Shown: one piece after another, positions 49,327-60,100 of the stretch
Layout: each line of letters opens with the position of its first letter
Position numbering within the stretch: the first letter of the stretch is position 1
NCBI RefSeq assembly: GCF_008831285.2
Contig: NC_045149.1
Span: forward strand, 21,095,035-21,159,034
DNA length: 64,000 nucleotides
From: Nymphaea colorata
Taxonomy: Eukaryota > Streptophyta > Magnoliopsida > Nymphaeales > Nymphaeaceae
Direction: 5' to 3'
The notes under the pieces: model-generated
What the model saw: the letters and a program-made list of their open reading frames with translations, nothing else
What the model was told of the DNA's origin: nothing
Databases searched by the model: none
Made by a program: the position numbers and the translations under genes

Positions 49327-52290
49327 AAATTGAGCGATTTGTCCATGTCTAGAGGAAAGCGGTTCATCTTTGCTGCCGCAACCATTCGTTTACAGGCTAC
49401 AAAAACCTACAACTCAACAATTTCCCATTCAGTCTTCACCAGAAAAAGGAGATGGATGTTCCAACCGGAGGATAAGCTCCTCGGTGCCAGAGGGTGAAGT
49501 GAAGAGTATGTGCATACAACCCCCAAATTCTTACTTGCTGTGGCTGTAGAAACATCGAAGGCGGCTGTGCTTGTGAAGTATACAGCATGTCAAGTACTGA
49601 GGGAGATATTGAACAAGAGTAGAGTACTCTTGTGATATCCCTCATTTCTATAGCAGATTCAATTTTCTTCTTTTTCTAATTACGCTTGGTGAAGAAGCGC
49701 CACTTCCAAGGCCCGAAGTGAAACTCAAACTTTCACAATGTTCAAGAGAGCGTGTGCTCTCTCTCTCGACACTCACACATGCTATAACTGTTAAGAACAA
49801 ATTCATACAAGTAAAAATCTTTTACAAACAACTATTTGTTCACCGAAAGCACTTGCAGAATCCTTGTCTTTTTCAGTTTACCTTATTGGTTGACAGCCTT
49901 CTCTGTTGGGCCATACTTTCTCTATCCACCAGGAGACGCTTTCTTGATAATGCTTTGGCGTTATGCATAAGCCAACGTTTTATGATTCAAAGTTAGAAAA
50001 GAAAGTTATAAGCATCAAATACAGTTTGTTCTATCCTGTTGCGAGCATGTCACTTTGAATGTCAGCATGCCTTACGATTCCACTTTGCAGATGTAAATCT
50101 CATTGAATATTGATATGCTAAGCTTTTATCGACAACCATCTTTCTGCAGCAGAAGCTTGAAAGAATGAGTTCTGAAATCTCTTCCAGTTTGGAATCGCAT
50201 TATTGTTGCTTGAAGGGTATCGTCCGCCATGTAGTGCAGGTCATTAAAGTCTAGGCTTTACTGGATGTAATGCTTGCATTACAGCTTTCTAACACGCACA
50301 TTTGAAAACCTACCTGCTGTGCGGTTCTTGTTAAGTGGAATTTTTTGGCTTGGAGAAAATCCATGAACAGCAGAACCATATCTCATGGTAATTTTACCTT
50401 TTTCCTTAGTTGACGTGAGTCATAACTTTCAGAACTAATGCATGTATTGATGTAAAGCAAATTGTTTGAGGTCGATGTATGACATGAAAATAAGATCCCC
50501 AACTTCTCTGCTTCAGTAAAAATCCTTTTCTAAACATAATCGAGAAAAAGCCCACAAACATCTGCTCAAGACTACCAGCTGAATCAAAATGCACATCCGA
50601 AAAATTGTCTCCCTGAAACAGGAAAACGGATGCAGCTAAAACTTGTAAAGATGGTTGCTCATTAGATTGAGCAGTGGAACAACTTTCTCCCAAGTACAGT
50701 TTGTGGCTGAGAGATTCTATTATTAGTGTAACTCACACTCGGTCCTCTCTCAGCATCCCAAGATCATTGAAATGAAAAGGAAAAAAAAGATACTGCGTCT
50801 GCTGAAAGATTTACATGTCAAAATTTCAGTTCTCTCTTTGATCCATCACACAAGTCCATCTACTTACTCTCAAAGAATTCTGTCTATTCCCCAATAAGAA
50901 ACGGCAAGACGATACAACTTACGCGAAGGAACACGCGACCGTCTCCCTCGATCCGCATTGACCACCACTCATTCACAGACGACTCGATTGCACGCAATCC
51001 AGACCAAATGCAACGAAATTGGCAAGAGCCACAGAAGAAAAGTGTTGCGCCCGTGTCTTTCATGAGGGACTTAATAGAAAAAACCGAAAACAATAGGGTT
51101 ATATTTTGTAAAATGTATGGGTCCATTTTAAAATTAGAGGAAAAGAGGGCTTTTGTGCCCTATAATGCCCTCTCTTCTTTCATTCATAACAGCACAAATG
51201 TATTGATGAGTGGATGATTATGTTAAATGTTATAACAGACTTTTGGCAAGTTGTTTTATACTACACTCTTGAATTATTGTGCTTCATGTCAGAATGGATG
51301 TGACATTAGAATGAATGGATGAACGTATTCCACGAATGAGCAAGTCTGTCCAGTGTAGAACCACAATCATGAGAGTGAGTCTTCCTTGATGCGATAGAGA
51401 AAACTTTAAGAAAGGGAGGGATAAAAGAAAATCAAGGAAATAATAAAAAGCAAGAAAGAACTAAGTTTAGTTTGCTTGACAATAAAATTAAGTTAGATTG
51501 TGCGTTGGTACTGTTTTATCCGTTGTTTTTGTTGTTAAACATATAAATTTGATTGAAATGAGTAAATGATACCGTAAATATGCACACCGAGTCATTAGGA
51601 ATCGCTATTTAAGAATTTTCCCTTTTCAGCTTAATGAGATATAAATTTCGAGCAAGTGGGTAAGCGTCAGTATTTGTCAAAACTTCAAGTTCCCACACTA
51701 AATAGTATATTATAGACTTGTTTTATTTTGTTTTGATCATACACTTGCATGGCATGGCATGTAAGAGTGTATGTAAGGGCAAACGCAGGTGGGGTGTGCG
51801 TCGCAGAGCATATGTTCCACAGAGTTCATTTTAGTGTTGAAATTTGGGTGAACTCGAATCAGTTATACAGGGTAGCTCAACGAGATCTAGAGCATTGCTC
51901 TATAGTCGATTGAAAATTTATTAGTAATGTATATGTAGTGTTCGGTAGAAATTTTTTTTGGCTTTGCCCTTGAGTTTGTGTTCTCTCATAAAGAAAATGA
52001 ATTATATGTACTTTTGATTATGAATGGAAAAGTAACCGTTATGTTTTGAATTTCTAGCCCATGTTACAGTTCCAAATTAAAATTTCATTCTAGTAAGTCA
52101 GCCTTCGTTACATTTGAATTCTGTAAGTACAGGTTTATCATCACTTCCTAGAGCAAAAGTGACAAACAAAACCACGATTCATTCAGTTCCCACAAAATTT
52201 GAGCTACACGTCACCCACAGTTTACAAGTAGAGGAAGCAGAAACAAGAGAGAAAGAATAAACCAGAAAGAAAACAGAGATGGAGAGCTCC
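49327..52290. other. Intergenic with unassigned exon-like pieces
   Basis: On the minus strand two pieces look exon-like. One (about 51030-50922) encodes ESSVNEWWSMRIEGDGRVFLR and ends at a good donor, gtaagt. The other (about 50690-50410) encodes GDNFSDVHFDSAGSLEQMF and has an internal cag acceptor-like site. I do not recognise the protein, and the pieces may be relics. The rest is AT-rich with nothing to name. Confidence 0.3.
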
Positions 52291-52633
52291 CTATGATCGA
52301 GTGGGCTCCAGAGGGAGGCTGAGCTCCAGTGGCATTGCTTCCAGTGACTTCAGCTTGTTCTTGGCCACGACGGTGATGGCGAGCATTGACTTGGTCTTGC
52401 TGATGGGCCTGCTGTTCTCGAACTGGACGATGTATCCCACATTGATCTGGTTATGTGTGTCGTGTGTCTCATACTTCTTCTTGCACTTGGTCCTGTGCTT
52501 ATACTTGGGGTGCGCGTACATCCTCATGACCTCCATGGCCACGACCTTGTCGTTGGTGGCATAGATTCTTCATTGCCTTGATGGGGAGGAAGGGTGGTGG
52601 TGGCGGTAGAACAGCTGGAGATGGAGAAGCGTG
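52291..52633 (-). pseudogene. Broken plastid ribosomal protein S17 (uS17c) copy
   Basis: The minus-strand frame from about 52560 to the stop at 52291 encodes ATNDKVVAMEVMRMYAHPKY, then a basic KKKYETHD stretch and SRPISKTKS. This is the core of the nuclear-encoded plastid 30S protein S17, which binds 16S rRNA. Upstream, KAMK (52579-52568), the usual start of the mature protein, is separated from ATNDK by only 7 bases where about 24 are expected. The loss of about 17 bases shifts the frame, and a TGA lies in the downstream frame. Proline/serine-rich transit-peptide-like codons (52630-52580) then stop at the LTR of a copia element. The protein cannot be made as the genes normally do. Confidence 0.75.
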
Positions 52634-52919
52634 TGAAGAGGAAAGGAAGAATAAGAGAAAGCAAGAAATTTTAACGTGGTTCAGCAAGTGAGTTGGCCTA
52701 CGTCCACAATGATGTTTTCCTCTCTCAATGTCTCACACGCTGTGAGAGGGAGAGCTTCCTTTATTTAATGGATAGCTGTTACAAGTCAGATCCATATTTT
52801 TAGGATCTTGATTACATTTCTAATTACCTTCCATTAACTTCGGAGTGAGGTTACAATTACCATTCGATATTTTAGGAAGGGGCGGATCTTCCTGATCTGC
52901 GTTTATCTCTTTCTCAACA
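52634..52919 (-). repeat. 3' LTR of the copia element
   Basis: On the plus strand it begins TGAAGAGG and ends CTCAACA (286 bp). Its inner neighbour, read on the minus strand, is gtgggggcg, the polypurine tract. It is 20 bp longer than the other LTR because of one insertion or deletion near 52870. Confidence 0.88.
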
Positions 52920-53332
52920 CGCCCCCACGAGCCAACCCTTGTGGGAACAAGGTTGAGCTTGTTCTTGAGATCATGAAATTTTGGTTTGGCCAGTGCCTTC
53001 ATCAGAATATCTGCAAGCTGATCTTCAGATTTAACGAACTCAATTTTAATCTCTCGTGCTGCCACTTTTTCTCTAACAAAATGGAAATCAATCTCGATAT
53101 GTTTGACACGAGCATGAGTAACAAGATTGGCTGCGATATATGTTGCTCCTAGATTATCACACTTTAATGTTGGGGCCTCTTGTATAGGAACTTGAAGATC
53201 GTTAAGAAGATGTTGTAACCATATTAATTCAGTTGCAGCTCCAGCCATAGCTTTATATTCTGCTTCTGTGCTTGAGCGAGCAACAGTGTGCCGCTTGTTA
53301 GATACCCATGATATAATATTTCCTCCAAGCAT
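52820..53332 (-). pseudogene. Copia RNase H domain remnant
   Basis: The frame contains [20 protein letters not shown] and [13 protein letters not shown], then DNLGATYIAAN and HIEIDFHFVREKV. This is the standard C-terminal RNase H of copia polyproteins, with its E and D catalytic positions present. It is the best-preserved part of the element; the 3' end of the frame runs into the LTR. Confidence 0.85.
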
Positions 53333-53703
53333 GGCGATGAATCCACTTGTTGACCTCCTATCATCAGGACATCCAACCCAATCTGCATCAGAGTAGGCTT
53401 CAAGTTTCCAATCAATCGCTCTTTTTATGTGTATGCCATGTTGTGTTCATTGAAGATAACGAAGTATTTGCTTCACATGAATGCAATGTATATTGGTGGG
53501 TTCATGAAGGAATTGACAAGCCTTGTTGACAGTATATGTGATATCTAGGCGAGTGAGTGTTGCATAGTATAATGCACCTACAATGCTTCTATATAGAGTT
53601 CAATCTTTGAGTGTATCTCATTCAAACTTGGATAGATGTACATTAGGTGCTGCCGGTGTGTTTACCACCTTAGCTTCTTCCATTTGAGCTCTTTTGAGAA
53701 GAT

Positions 53704-54030
53704 CTATGATATATTTGTGTTGTGATAAAAGAAGCCCATTAGCTTGCGATTGACTTCTAGTCTAAGAAAGTAATGAATTGTTCTAAGATCTTTGATGGAG
53801 AACTTATTGCCGATGTCATAGATGAATTCTTGCAATTCCTGCGAAGAGCTTCCTGTCACAATAATATCATCTATATAAATGGGAATATAAGCAATGTATG
53901 AATTAGATGAATATATGAATAGGGACGAGTCAAATTTGGATCCTTTAAATCCTTTGGATATAAAATATGTGCTCAAACTTTCAAACCAAGCCGGAGGAGC
54001 TTGTTTGAGGCCATATAAAGATTTCTTCAA
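53704..54030 (-). pseudogene. Copia reverse transcriptase remnant, catalytic half
   Basis: The frame holds KKSLYGLKQAPPAWFE and the catalytic YIDDIIVTGSS (YxDD box). The frame breaks before the thumb region near 53700, and the following 370 bases to the RNase H contain stops. Confidence 0.85.
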
Positions 54031-54147
54031 CCTACAAACATAGCATGGATTGTTCTTGTATTCAAGCCCTAGAGGCTAACTAATATAAACTTCTTCCTTT
54101 AGAGTTCTATGAGAGAAGACATTGTTAACATCCAGTTGATGAATTTT

Positions 54148-54543
54148 TCATTTGCGACTAGTGGCAATGAAGAGAACAAAATGAATAGTAGTAGGCTTCA
54201 CCACTGGGCTGAAAGTATCGACATAATCAATCTCTTCATGTTGATTATATTCTTTGGCTATAAGGCATGCTTTAAACCGAGATACAGGCCCATTGGCATG
54301 TTGCTTGATTTTGTAGACCCATCGACATCCCACTACATTATAATGAAACATACAAAAAACAAAGTCCCAAGTTTTATTTTTGTGAAGAGGTTCAATCCCA
54401 CTGTTCATAGCTGCTTGCCATCGATCATCCTGTAGGGCTTCTTGTAGGTCAAGAGGTTCACATTCAGTGTCAATAGGTTTAGTCTCACTAAGATAGGTGA
54501 ATACTCTAGGTCGGTGGGTTCCATCTTCAGAACGAGTAATCAT
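54148..54543 (-). pseudogene. Copia reverse transcriptase remnant, N-terminal half
   Basis: Typical words of the RVT_2 family are seen: EALQDDRWQAAMNS, NVVGCRWVYKIKQHA, RFKACLIAKEYNQ and DYVDTFSPVVKPTTI. It ends about 120 bases before the next part and is in a different frame from it. Confidence 0.85.
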
Positions 54544-54958
54544 GAAGTAATTTCTATTACGACTAAGGTTTTCAAGGGGGTAAGGAAGGAGGATTGGATT
54601 TCATAGGTTGTAGGTGCGAAAATAATAGTGTTGGTTTGTTGGGAAAAGTGGTGGTTGGGAGAGACATTTGAAGGCTCGCTTAGAGCGAGTGCACTAGGAT
54701 TGGGTAAATGGATGAGTTGGGAACCGGTGGTGGTTTGGGAGGTATCTTTAGCTAAACAGTGGATGATCTCTTGAGCAGTAGTGGGTGGTCGTGTTCCAGA
54801 GTATAAAATAGTGTTTTAATCAAATATAACATGTCTGAAAATAGTAATATGCTTGTTTAAGGGATTGTAACATAAGTAGCCTTTAACGCATTTAGGGAAT
54901 CCAAGAAAGACACACACATGGGGCTTTGGAGCAAGTTTCGATTTATTTTGAGAGCTTA

Positions 54959-55210
54959 CTAATGGATAAGTAGTGCATCCAAAACTTTAAGGTTCTCCAG
55001 TTGAGGCTTAGTACCAAGAAGTTTCTTGAATGAAATTGATTCTTGTGCACTAATCGGTAACCTGTTGATAATATATACTGCCATTCTGAAAGCATCAGTT
55101 AAAAAATAAGCTGGCATACCAGCATTAATAAGCATAGTAAGTCCCATTTCAACAATGTGGCAATGTTTTCGTTCCACTACACCATTTTGTTGTGGTGTAT
55201 ATGGACATGA
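54959..55210 (-). pseudogene. Copia integrase C-terminal remnant
   Basis: ERKHCHIVEMGLTML and FRMAVYIINRLP match the region around the third catalytic residue of copia integrase (usually QQNGVVERKH). The first two catalytic parts are lost or out of frame. Confidence 0.75.
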
Positions 55211-55360
55211 GAGTCGTCTTTAAATGCCATGAGAAGTAAGATACAGAGAAAATTCTGCACCAGGTGAACCTTGAAAAATCATCTACTATTATCAAGTAAT
55301 ATTTGTATCATTCTCTAGAGATACATGGTGAAGGTCCCCATAAATCAGCATGTAATAATT

Positions 55361-55560
55361 CTAAGGAGAAGACTTTTTTAACTCAGCTGAATCAAAGGGC
55401 AACTGATGCATCTTAGCTAAAGTACAAACAAAACAAAAATGCTCTTTAGGCATTGAGTCAAGAGCAATATTCTTAGATGAGGTCATGCGATTCAATAAAA
55501 AGTCATTTACATATGAAAATTGGTGGGAATGTTCCTTGAAGACAGACAAATCAAACGAGT
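55361..55560 (-). pseudogene. GAG-pre-integrase remnant
   Basis: SMPKEHFCFVCTLAKMHQLPF resembles the zinc-binding HHCC linker before copia integrase (C..C..GK..). The region between it and the primer site is only about 500 bp, too short for gag and protease. Confidence 0.6.
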
Positions 55561-56069
55561 CCTTGATCGACTTCTGTCGCTGCCGAAGCTGACAACACCG
55601 ACCAAAATCGTAGTGCTCTGTTCTGTCACTCTTCAAAACAGCTTCCTGAAACCAGCAACTCTCACACATACAGAAAATAGCAGAGAAATTTATGGAGGCA
55701 AAAACGACGATTTTAGATCTTGAACACGCAGACTGACATGAGATGTTTGGACATCCACGGTGCTTTTGCTCGACAGTCAGAACCACCTTAGATTAGATCA
55801 AGGGGAGATTCTGTTCGCCACCTGCTAGAGATAGGCGAAACCCCTTTCGCTAGAGACAGTCACACGTTAAATGATTTAAAATTTAAACAAGCTGACAAAT
55901 CAACGACAATCGAGAACAGACTAACAAATTGACGACAAGAAATCCTCCAAGTAGAGATGAGACTAGTCACCAGATGGTAATGAATATTTGAAACGTTGAT
56001 CATCGGCAACAACCACCGGACGGACAAGAGATTCCTCTGTTCGACCTCTGCCTCTCACGCGTGCCTTTA

Positions 56070-56083
56070 TGGCTCTGGTGCCA
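56070..56083 (-). other. Primer-binding site of the copia element
   Basis: On the minus strand it reads TGGCACCAGAGCCA, two changes from the usual TGGTATCAGAGCC that pairs with initiator methionine tRNA. It lies two bases inside the 5' LTR, as expected. Confidence 0.75.
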
Positions 56084-56085
56084 TA

Positions 56086-56351
56086 TGAAGAGGAAAGGAA
56101 GAAGAAGAGAAAGTAGGAAATTTTAATGTGGTTCAGCCAGTGAGTTGGCCTACGTCCACGAAGAAGTTTTTCTACCTCAATTTCTCACACACTGTGAGAG
56201 GGAGAGCTTCTTTTATTTAATAGATAGCTGTTACAAGCCAGATCCATATTTTTAGGATCTTGATTACATTTCTCTGGTCACCTTCCATTATCTTAGGAGG
56301 GAGGTTACAATCACCATTCGATAAGATCTTGCGTTTATCTCTTTCTCAACA
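56086..56351 (-). repeat. 5' LTR of the copia element
   Basis: It starts TGAAGAGG and ends CTCAACA on the plus strand (266 bp) and aligns along its whole length with 52634-52919. Confidence 0.88.
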
Positions 56352-56788
56352 AGGCAGAGGGTGGGATCCGTGGAGGAAGGAGGATTTGAGGGGTTCACAT
56401 ATGGAAGGCGGAGGGAGGTCTAAGAGGGGAGGGGAGAGGAGAAATTTTCCTCCGGAGAGGGAGAGAACATACTCTGCAATTCATGTGTCATGTGCTGATC
56501 ATATTCCGATTGGGAATGGTAGGAGAAATTTCAAGTGGAAATGGTAAGAGAAATTTCAAGCAGTCTGCGCTACTCCTTTAGAGCATAAAATATCTCCAAA
56601 CATGAATGGCACCAAAGAGTTAGGCTTCTTTTCTAGGTGGTAGAAAGACCACTCAATCTAAGGGGATGAGAAAGAAAGAAAAAGGAGGGAAAGGAAGCCT
56701 GGTAAAGTATGGATCGGATTCAAATCGAATCAATGGATGGGATTCAAATTGAGTTAAAATTTGAGAAGAAACTCACTTTAAATATAAT
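56352..56788. other. Flank between the copia element and copy B
   Basis: The first 120 bases are purine-rich on the plus strand. On the minus strand this is the pyrimidine-rich sequence expected upstream of the S17 copy if the element landed in its transit-peptide part, though no certain codons could be joined. The rest is AT-rich. Confidence 0.35.
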
Positions 56789-58029
56789 ATGAGATTCAAA
56801 TATGCTGGATGCTATATATATATATATATATATCGTGGCACCTTCCATGACCAGATAAAGAAAGTGGTAAAAGGTGTATGTTGCACATAAAAGAAAGCAC
56901 TAAAAACCAAGAAAACTATGAGCATCACCATGAACCGGCCGACGAGTAAGATCAGATGACTTGATTAATTTAGTTGAATTGGAATTCTCACATATTAGGA
57001 GTGAAACTAAGGTGTTTGGCGTTGCATTTTTCAAAGCACATGCATTTGACATTTATCTTCTTCTCCCGACACCGTTTTGGCCATTTTGACTTCCAAACCA
57101 AAGGTTGGGCCCGGCCTTAAGGTGGCTTAATTTCTTCCTTGTTACTTCTTAATCAATTTCTTTGTTTGAAGGACCTGACTTACCTTGATGATTTCTTTTT
57201 TTTTTAAACAATGTTTTTTTGAAGAAGCTCTTTCACCTATTCGTTTACCTCAGTAATGCATCCGGTTGCATGTGTTGGTAACTTTTCAGTGAGCAGGAGG
57301 TTTACAACTGACCGTCCGATAAAGAATCTAATGGTCCCTTATTTTCTCTATTTTTAGGGTCCTAAGTAGCATCATCGATTACAACAACATACTTTTTAAC
57401 TTGGATACCGCATCTCTGTCACTTAAGACAGAAACATATTGCCCATAAAAATTGAACTAGAGACCATTCTTATGCCTCTAACCCAACTAGATACACTATG
57501 CCCCTTGATACAAGAGAATACTTAAAGTTATGGAAATGGCTTCGTACTCAAGAAGGTAGACCCTATCGATCAAGATTTAAATTATAATAAATACGAGACT
57601 AATTTTTGAAGAAAATGATAAAATGGCTAGTTTTTCAAATGACAAAAACACCCCTTATAGTAAACTCTCAAATGAGTTTTGAACAAGGGACAAAAACATC
57701 ATGCTTCCATGAACCATACCCATTTATTAGGAGGCTGGAAGTGCGAAGTAAGTATACTGAACAAGCCCAACGAACCAAGTTTAAAAGAAAAAAATAAATA
57801 AAGACAGAAGAAGCCGAGTTTGAGAAGGTTTCTATGTTGTTTTTCCATACTTAATAAAATTGGGTTAAGGTTTTCGGGATCTTTTCAGGTGAACAAAATG
57901 TTAACAACCCATGGAAAAGAAGCTTAAAGGCCTTCCCATTCTCCCTAACTTCGGAATCTTAAATTGCATCGACAGGAAAACTAAGGTTTTAGGGCAAACT
58001 CAGTCCATTCAAGATTGGGGAAACCCTAA

Positions 58030-58270
58030 AGCTAGTGGTGGAGCAAGACATATTTGGCTGATGGACACTCACCATATATTCTCAGTGGCAGATCCATGTT
58101 GTAGTTGGTGTGGGCAATTGCCCACATCATCCCATTAAATTTACATTATTTACAAATACAAACTTCAGTAATTTTTAGGTTTTTTTTTTAATATGTGAAT
58201 ATCCCATAAAGTTTGACATTTAAACTTAGAGTGCTTCTCAATTAATTTTTTTTTTCTCCTCCTCCACTAC
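58030..58270. mobile_element. MITE-like insertion, copy B
   Basis: This is the partner of 27297-27528, with more decayed ends (agtggtggagc, cctccact). The interior cagtggcagatcca is at 58083 and tgggcaattgccca is a 14-base palindrome near 58110. Confidence 0.5.
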
Positions 58271-60034
58271 ATGTATGTGAAGGGCATTTTATATGTAAAT
58301 AAATAACAATATGTAAAGAGATTTTTATTGGATTGTGTGTTAACTACACATGTCCACATGTGCCTCTGCTTATCAATACCAAGAAGTATCAATAGAGATG
58401 CACTGAATATTTGGGAAAAAATAACAAAGATACTCAAAGTCATAAGTTTCCACTTGGCGAACTCTAAAAATTTAGAGTCTTATATCAAATAAAAGTCAAG
58501 CTTAGAGAATCACATTACAGTGATTCTTCCTATGGACCCTGAAAACCACAATAATATGTGTCGTGTTCCAGTCACATCGAACCATTAATACAGAAAATAA
58601 TACGAAATAATATATTGTCACTGAGGAGTGCAAAGAGACAATGTCATTAGAATGTGCAATGAGATGTGAAGATAAAACAAGTTTATATCATAATATTTTT
58701 TTTTTATGAACATATAGGAGATGATGTGACTATAGGTGGTTCAATCAGGAGATACAGATATAATTATCATGTATGAAAAAAGATTATAAAAAGGCACCTA
58801 ATATTTTGGCAGATAATAAATCGATCACCATATAACATTTGAAAGTTAATAAATAGGAACTCAAATTGTTGAAGAGCCCCTTACTACCAAAAGCATTAAT
58901 TTTTGATATAAAATGATAAAAGTACTTTCATGAGTTTGTGGTGATTTGGTATTAAATCAAAAAATATAGTGCTTATATTTTAAATTTTTTTATACACAAA
59001 ATGGGGAGACTCCCAAAAAAGCCAAAGACAGATGTTTTTTTTTTTTCAATCTCAGGGTTTAAAACTGTTTTGGGACTTGAGCGGGGAACGGTATACCTAT
59101 CAACTAAAGTGTATCGGTATACCTATCAACTAAAGTGTATCGATCATTTGTAGTTCATTGAAATAACGCGCCTATGAGAATCAACCTGAAAACTAGACTT
59201 TCAGTGGCTCACTAATTCAACACACAAAGAGGTAAAAATGATAAAGAACCTGAATCTTTGGCTTTGCTAGCTACCACTAATTAATTATCAATCCCAAACA
59301 AAACAAAGTTTTAAAGTCCAACTCTAGAGAGACCTAGCCATTTATTGCAGTTTGAATCCTATGCAATATATGCTTCTTGTCTTGTGACAAAGAAGCCAAA
59401 AATTTCCTCCGATTTTCGTATAACATCACAGAAATCTTTCCTATCAAACGCTGTTCAAAACTTATTAATCACTCTAAAAATATTTACATAAAAAAGCAAT
59501 TAGCCAAACCTCCTATTCAATTACTCGATCCTCTTTCCTAATTAAAATGTGAGAAGAAGAAATATCACAGTGCCACGAGATGAGTCCCCGTGAATATCGG
59601 GTCAAATCCAGACCCATATCCAGATAGCGTTTCGAAATCCGGGAATTCCAGTGGGTCCCGCTCCTCCAACCGAAAGTGTGGGGTCCACACTGGGTTTTAA
59701 CCAAAAGGAAGAAGGGGCGGGGACAGGTCTGACGTGTGGTGGGGCCCACGCTTGACCTGGTGGCCGGCCGGTCGATGTGAAAGGTCGGGGAGGGAAGGCC
59801 CTGCACGGGCACATCATTACCACATCATTGAACACCCCACTCCCTTGGGATTCCGAACGGGTCGGATCGGGTCGGGTCAGACTTGTTTCGAGTTTTGAAC
59901 AATGACAAGGCCCCCTCGGATCCAAATCCAGATTTTGATATCAAATCCAAGAGTTCATCGTTTACAAGAACCCAAATCACTTAATCACATTTCTTGGGTA
60001 AAGTAAAAAATTTATGCGGAACAAGTAGACACCT

Positions 60035-60100
60035 ATAAGAATCGAACCGGTGACTTACCCGACGACCGCTCTACACACACCTCAATCAATGATGTAGGCC
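60035..60100 (-). repeat. tRNA-like (SINE head?) sequence, copy B
   Basis: On the minus strand GTAGAGCGGTCGTCGGG is followed by TAAGTCACCGGTTCGATTC. It is closer to a tRNA core than copy A, but it also lacks a recognisable 5' half. Confidence 0.35.

Larger units (their letters stand above)
52634..56351 (-). mobile_element. Degenerate Ty1-copia retrotransposon, gag missing
   Basis: The element reads on the minus strand: 5' LTR (56351-56086), primer site (about 56083-56070), GAG-pre-integrase remnant (about 55550-55361), integrase piece (about 55200-54960), reverse transcriptase pieces (54543-54148 and 54030-53704), RNase H (53332-52924), polypurine tract, 3' LTR (52919-52634). That is 3.7 kb against about 5 kb for a full element. 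The order integrase then reverse transcriptase defines copia. Frames are broken by stops and shifts throughout, so it cannot move by itself. The LTRs differ at roughly one base in ten by eye, so it is old. No matching 5-bp target duplication was found (gcgtg against aggca). Confidence 0.88.
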
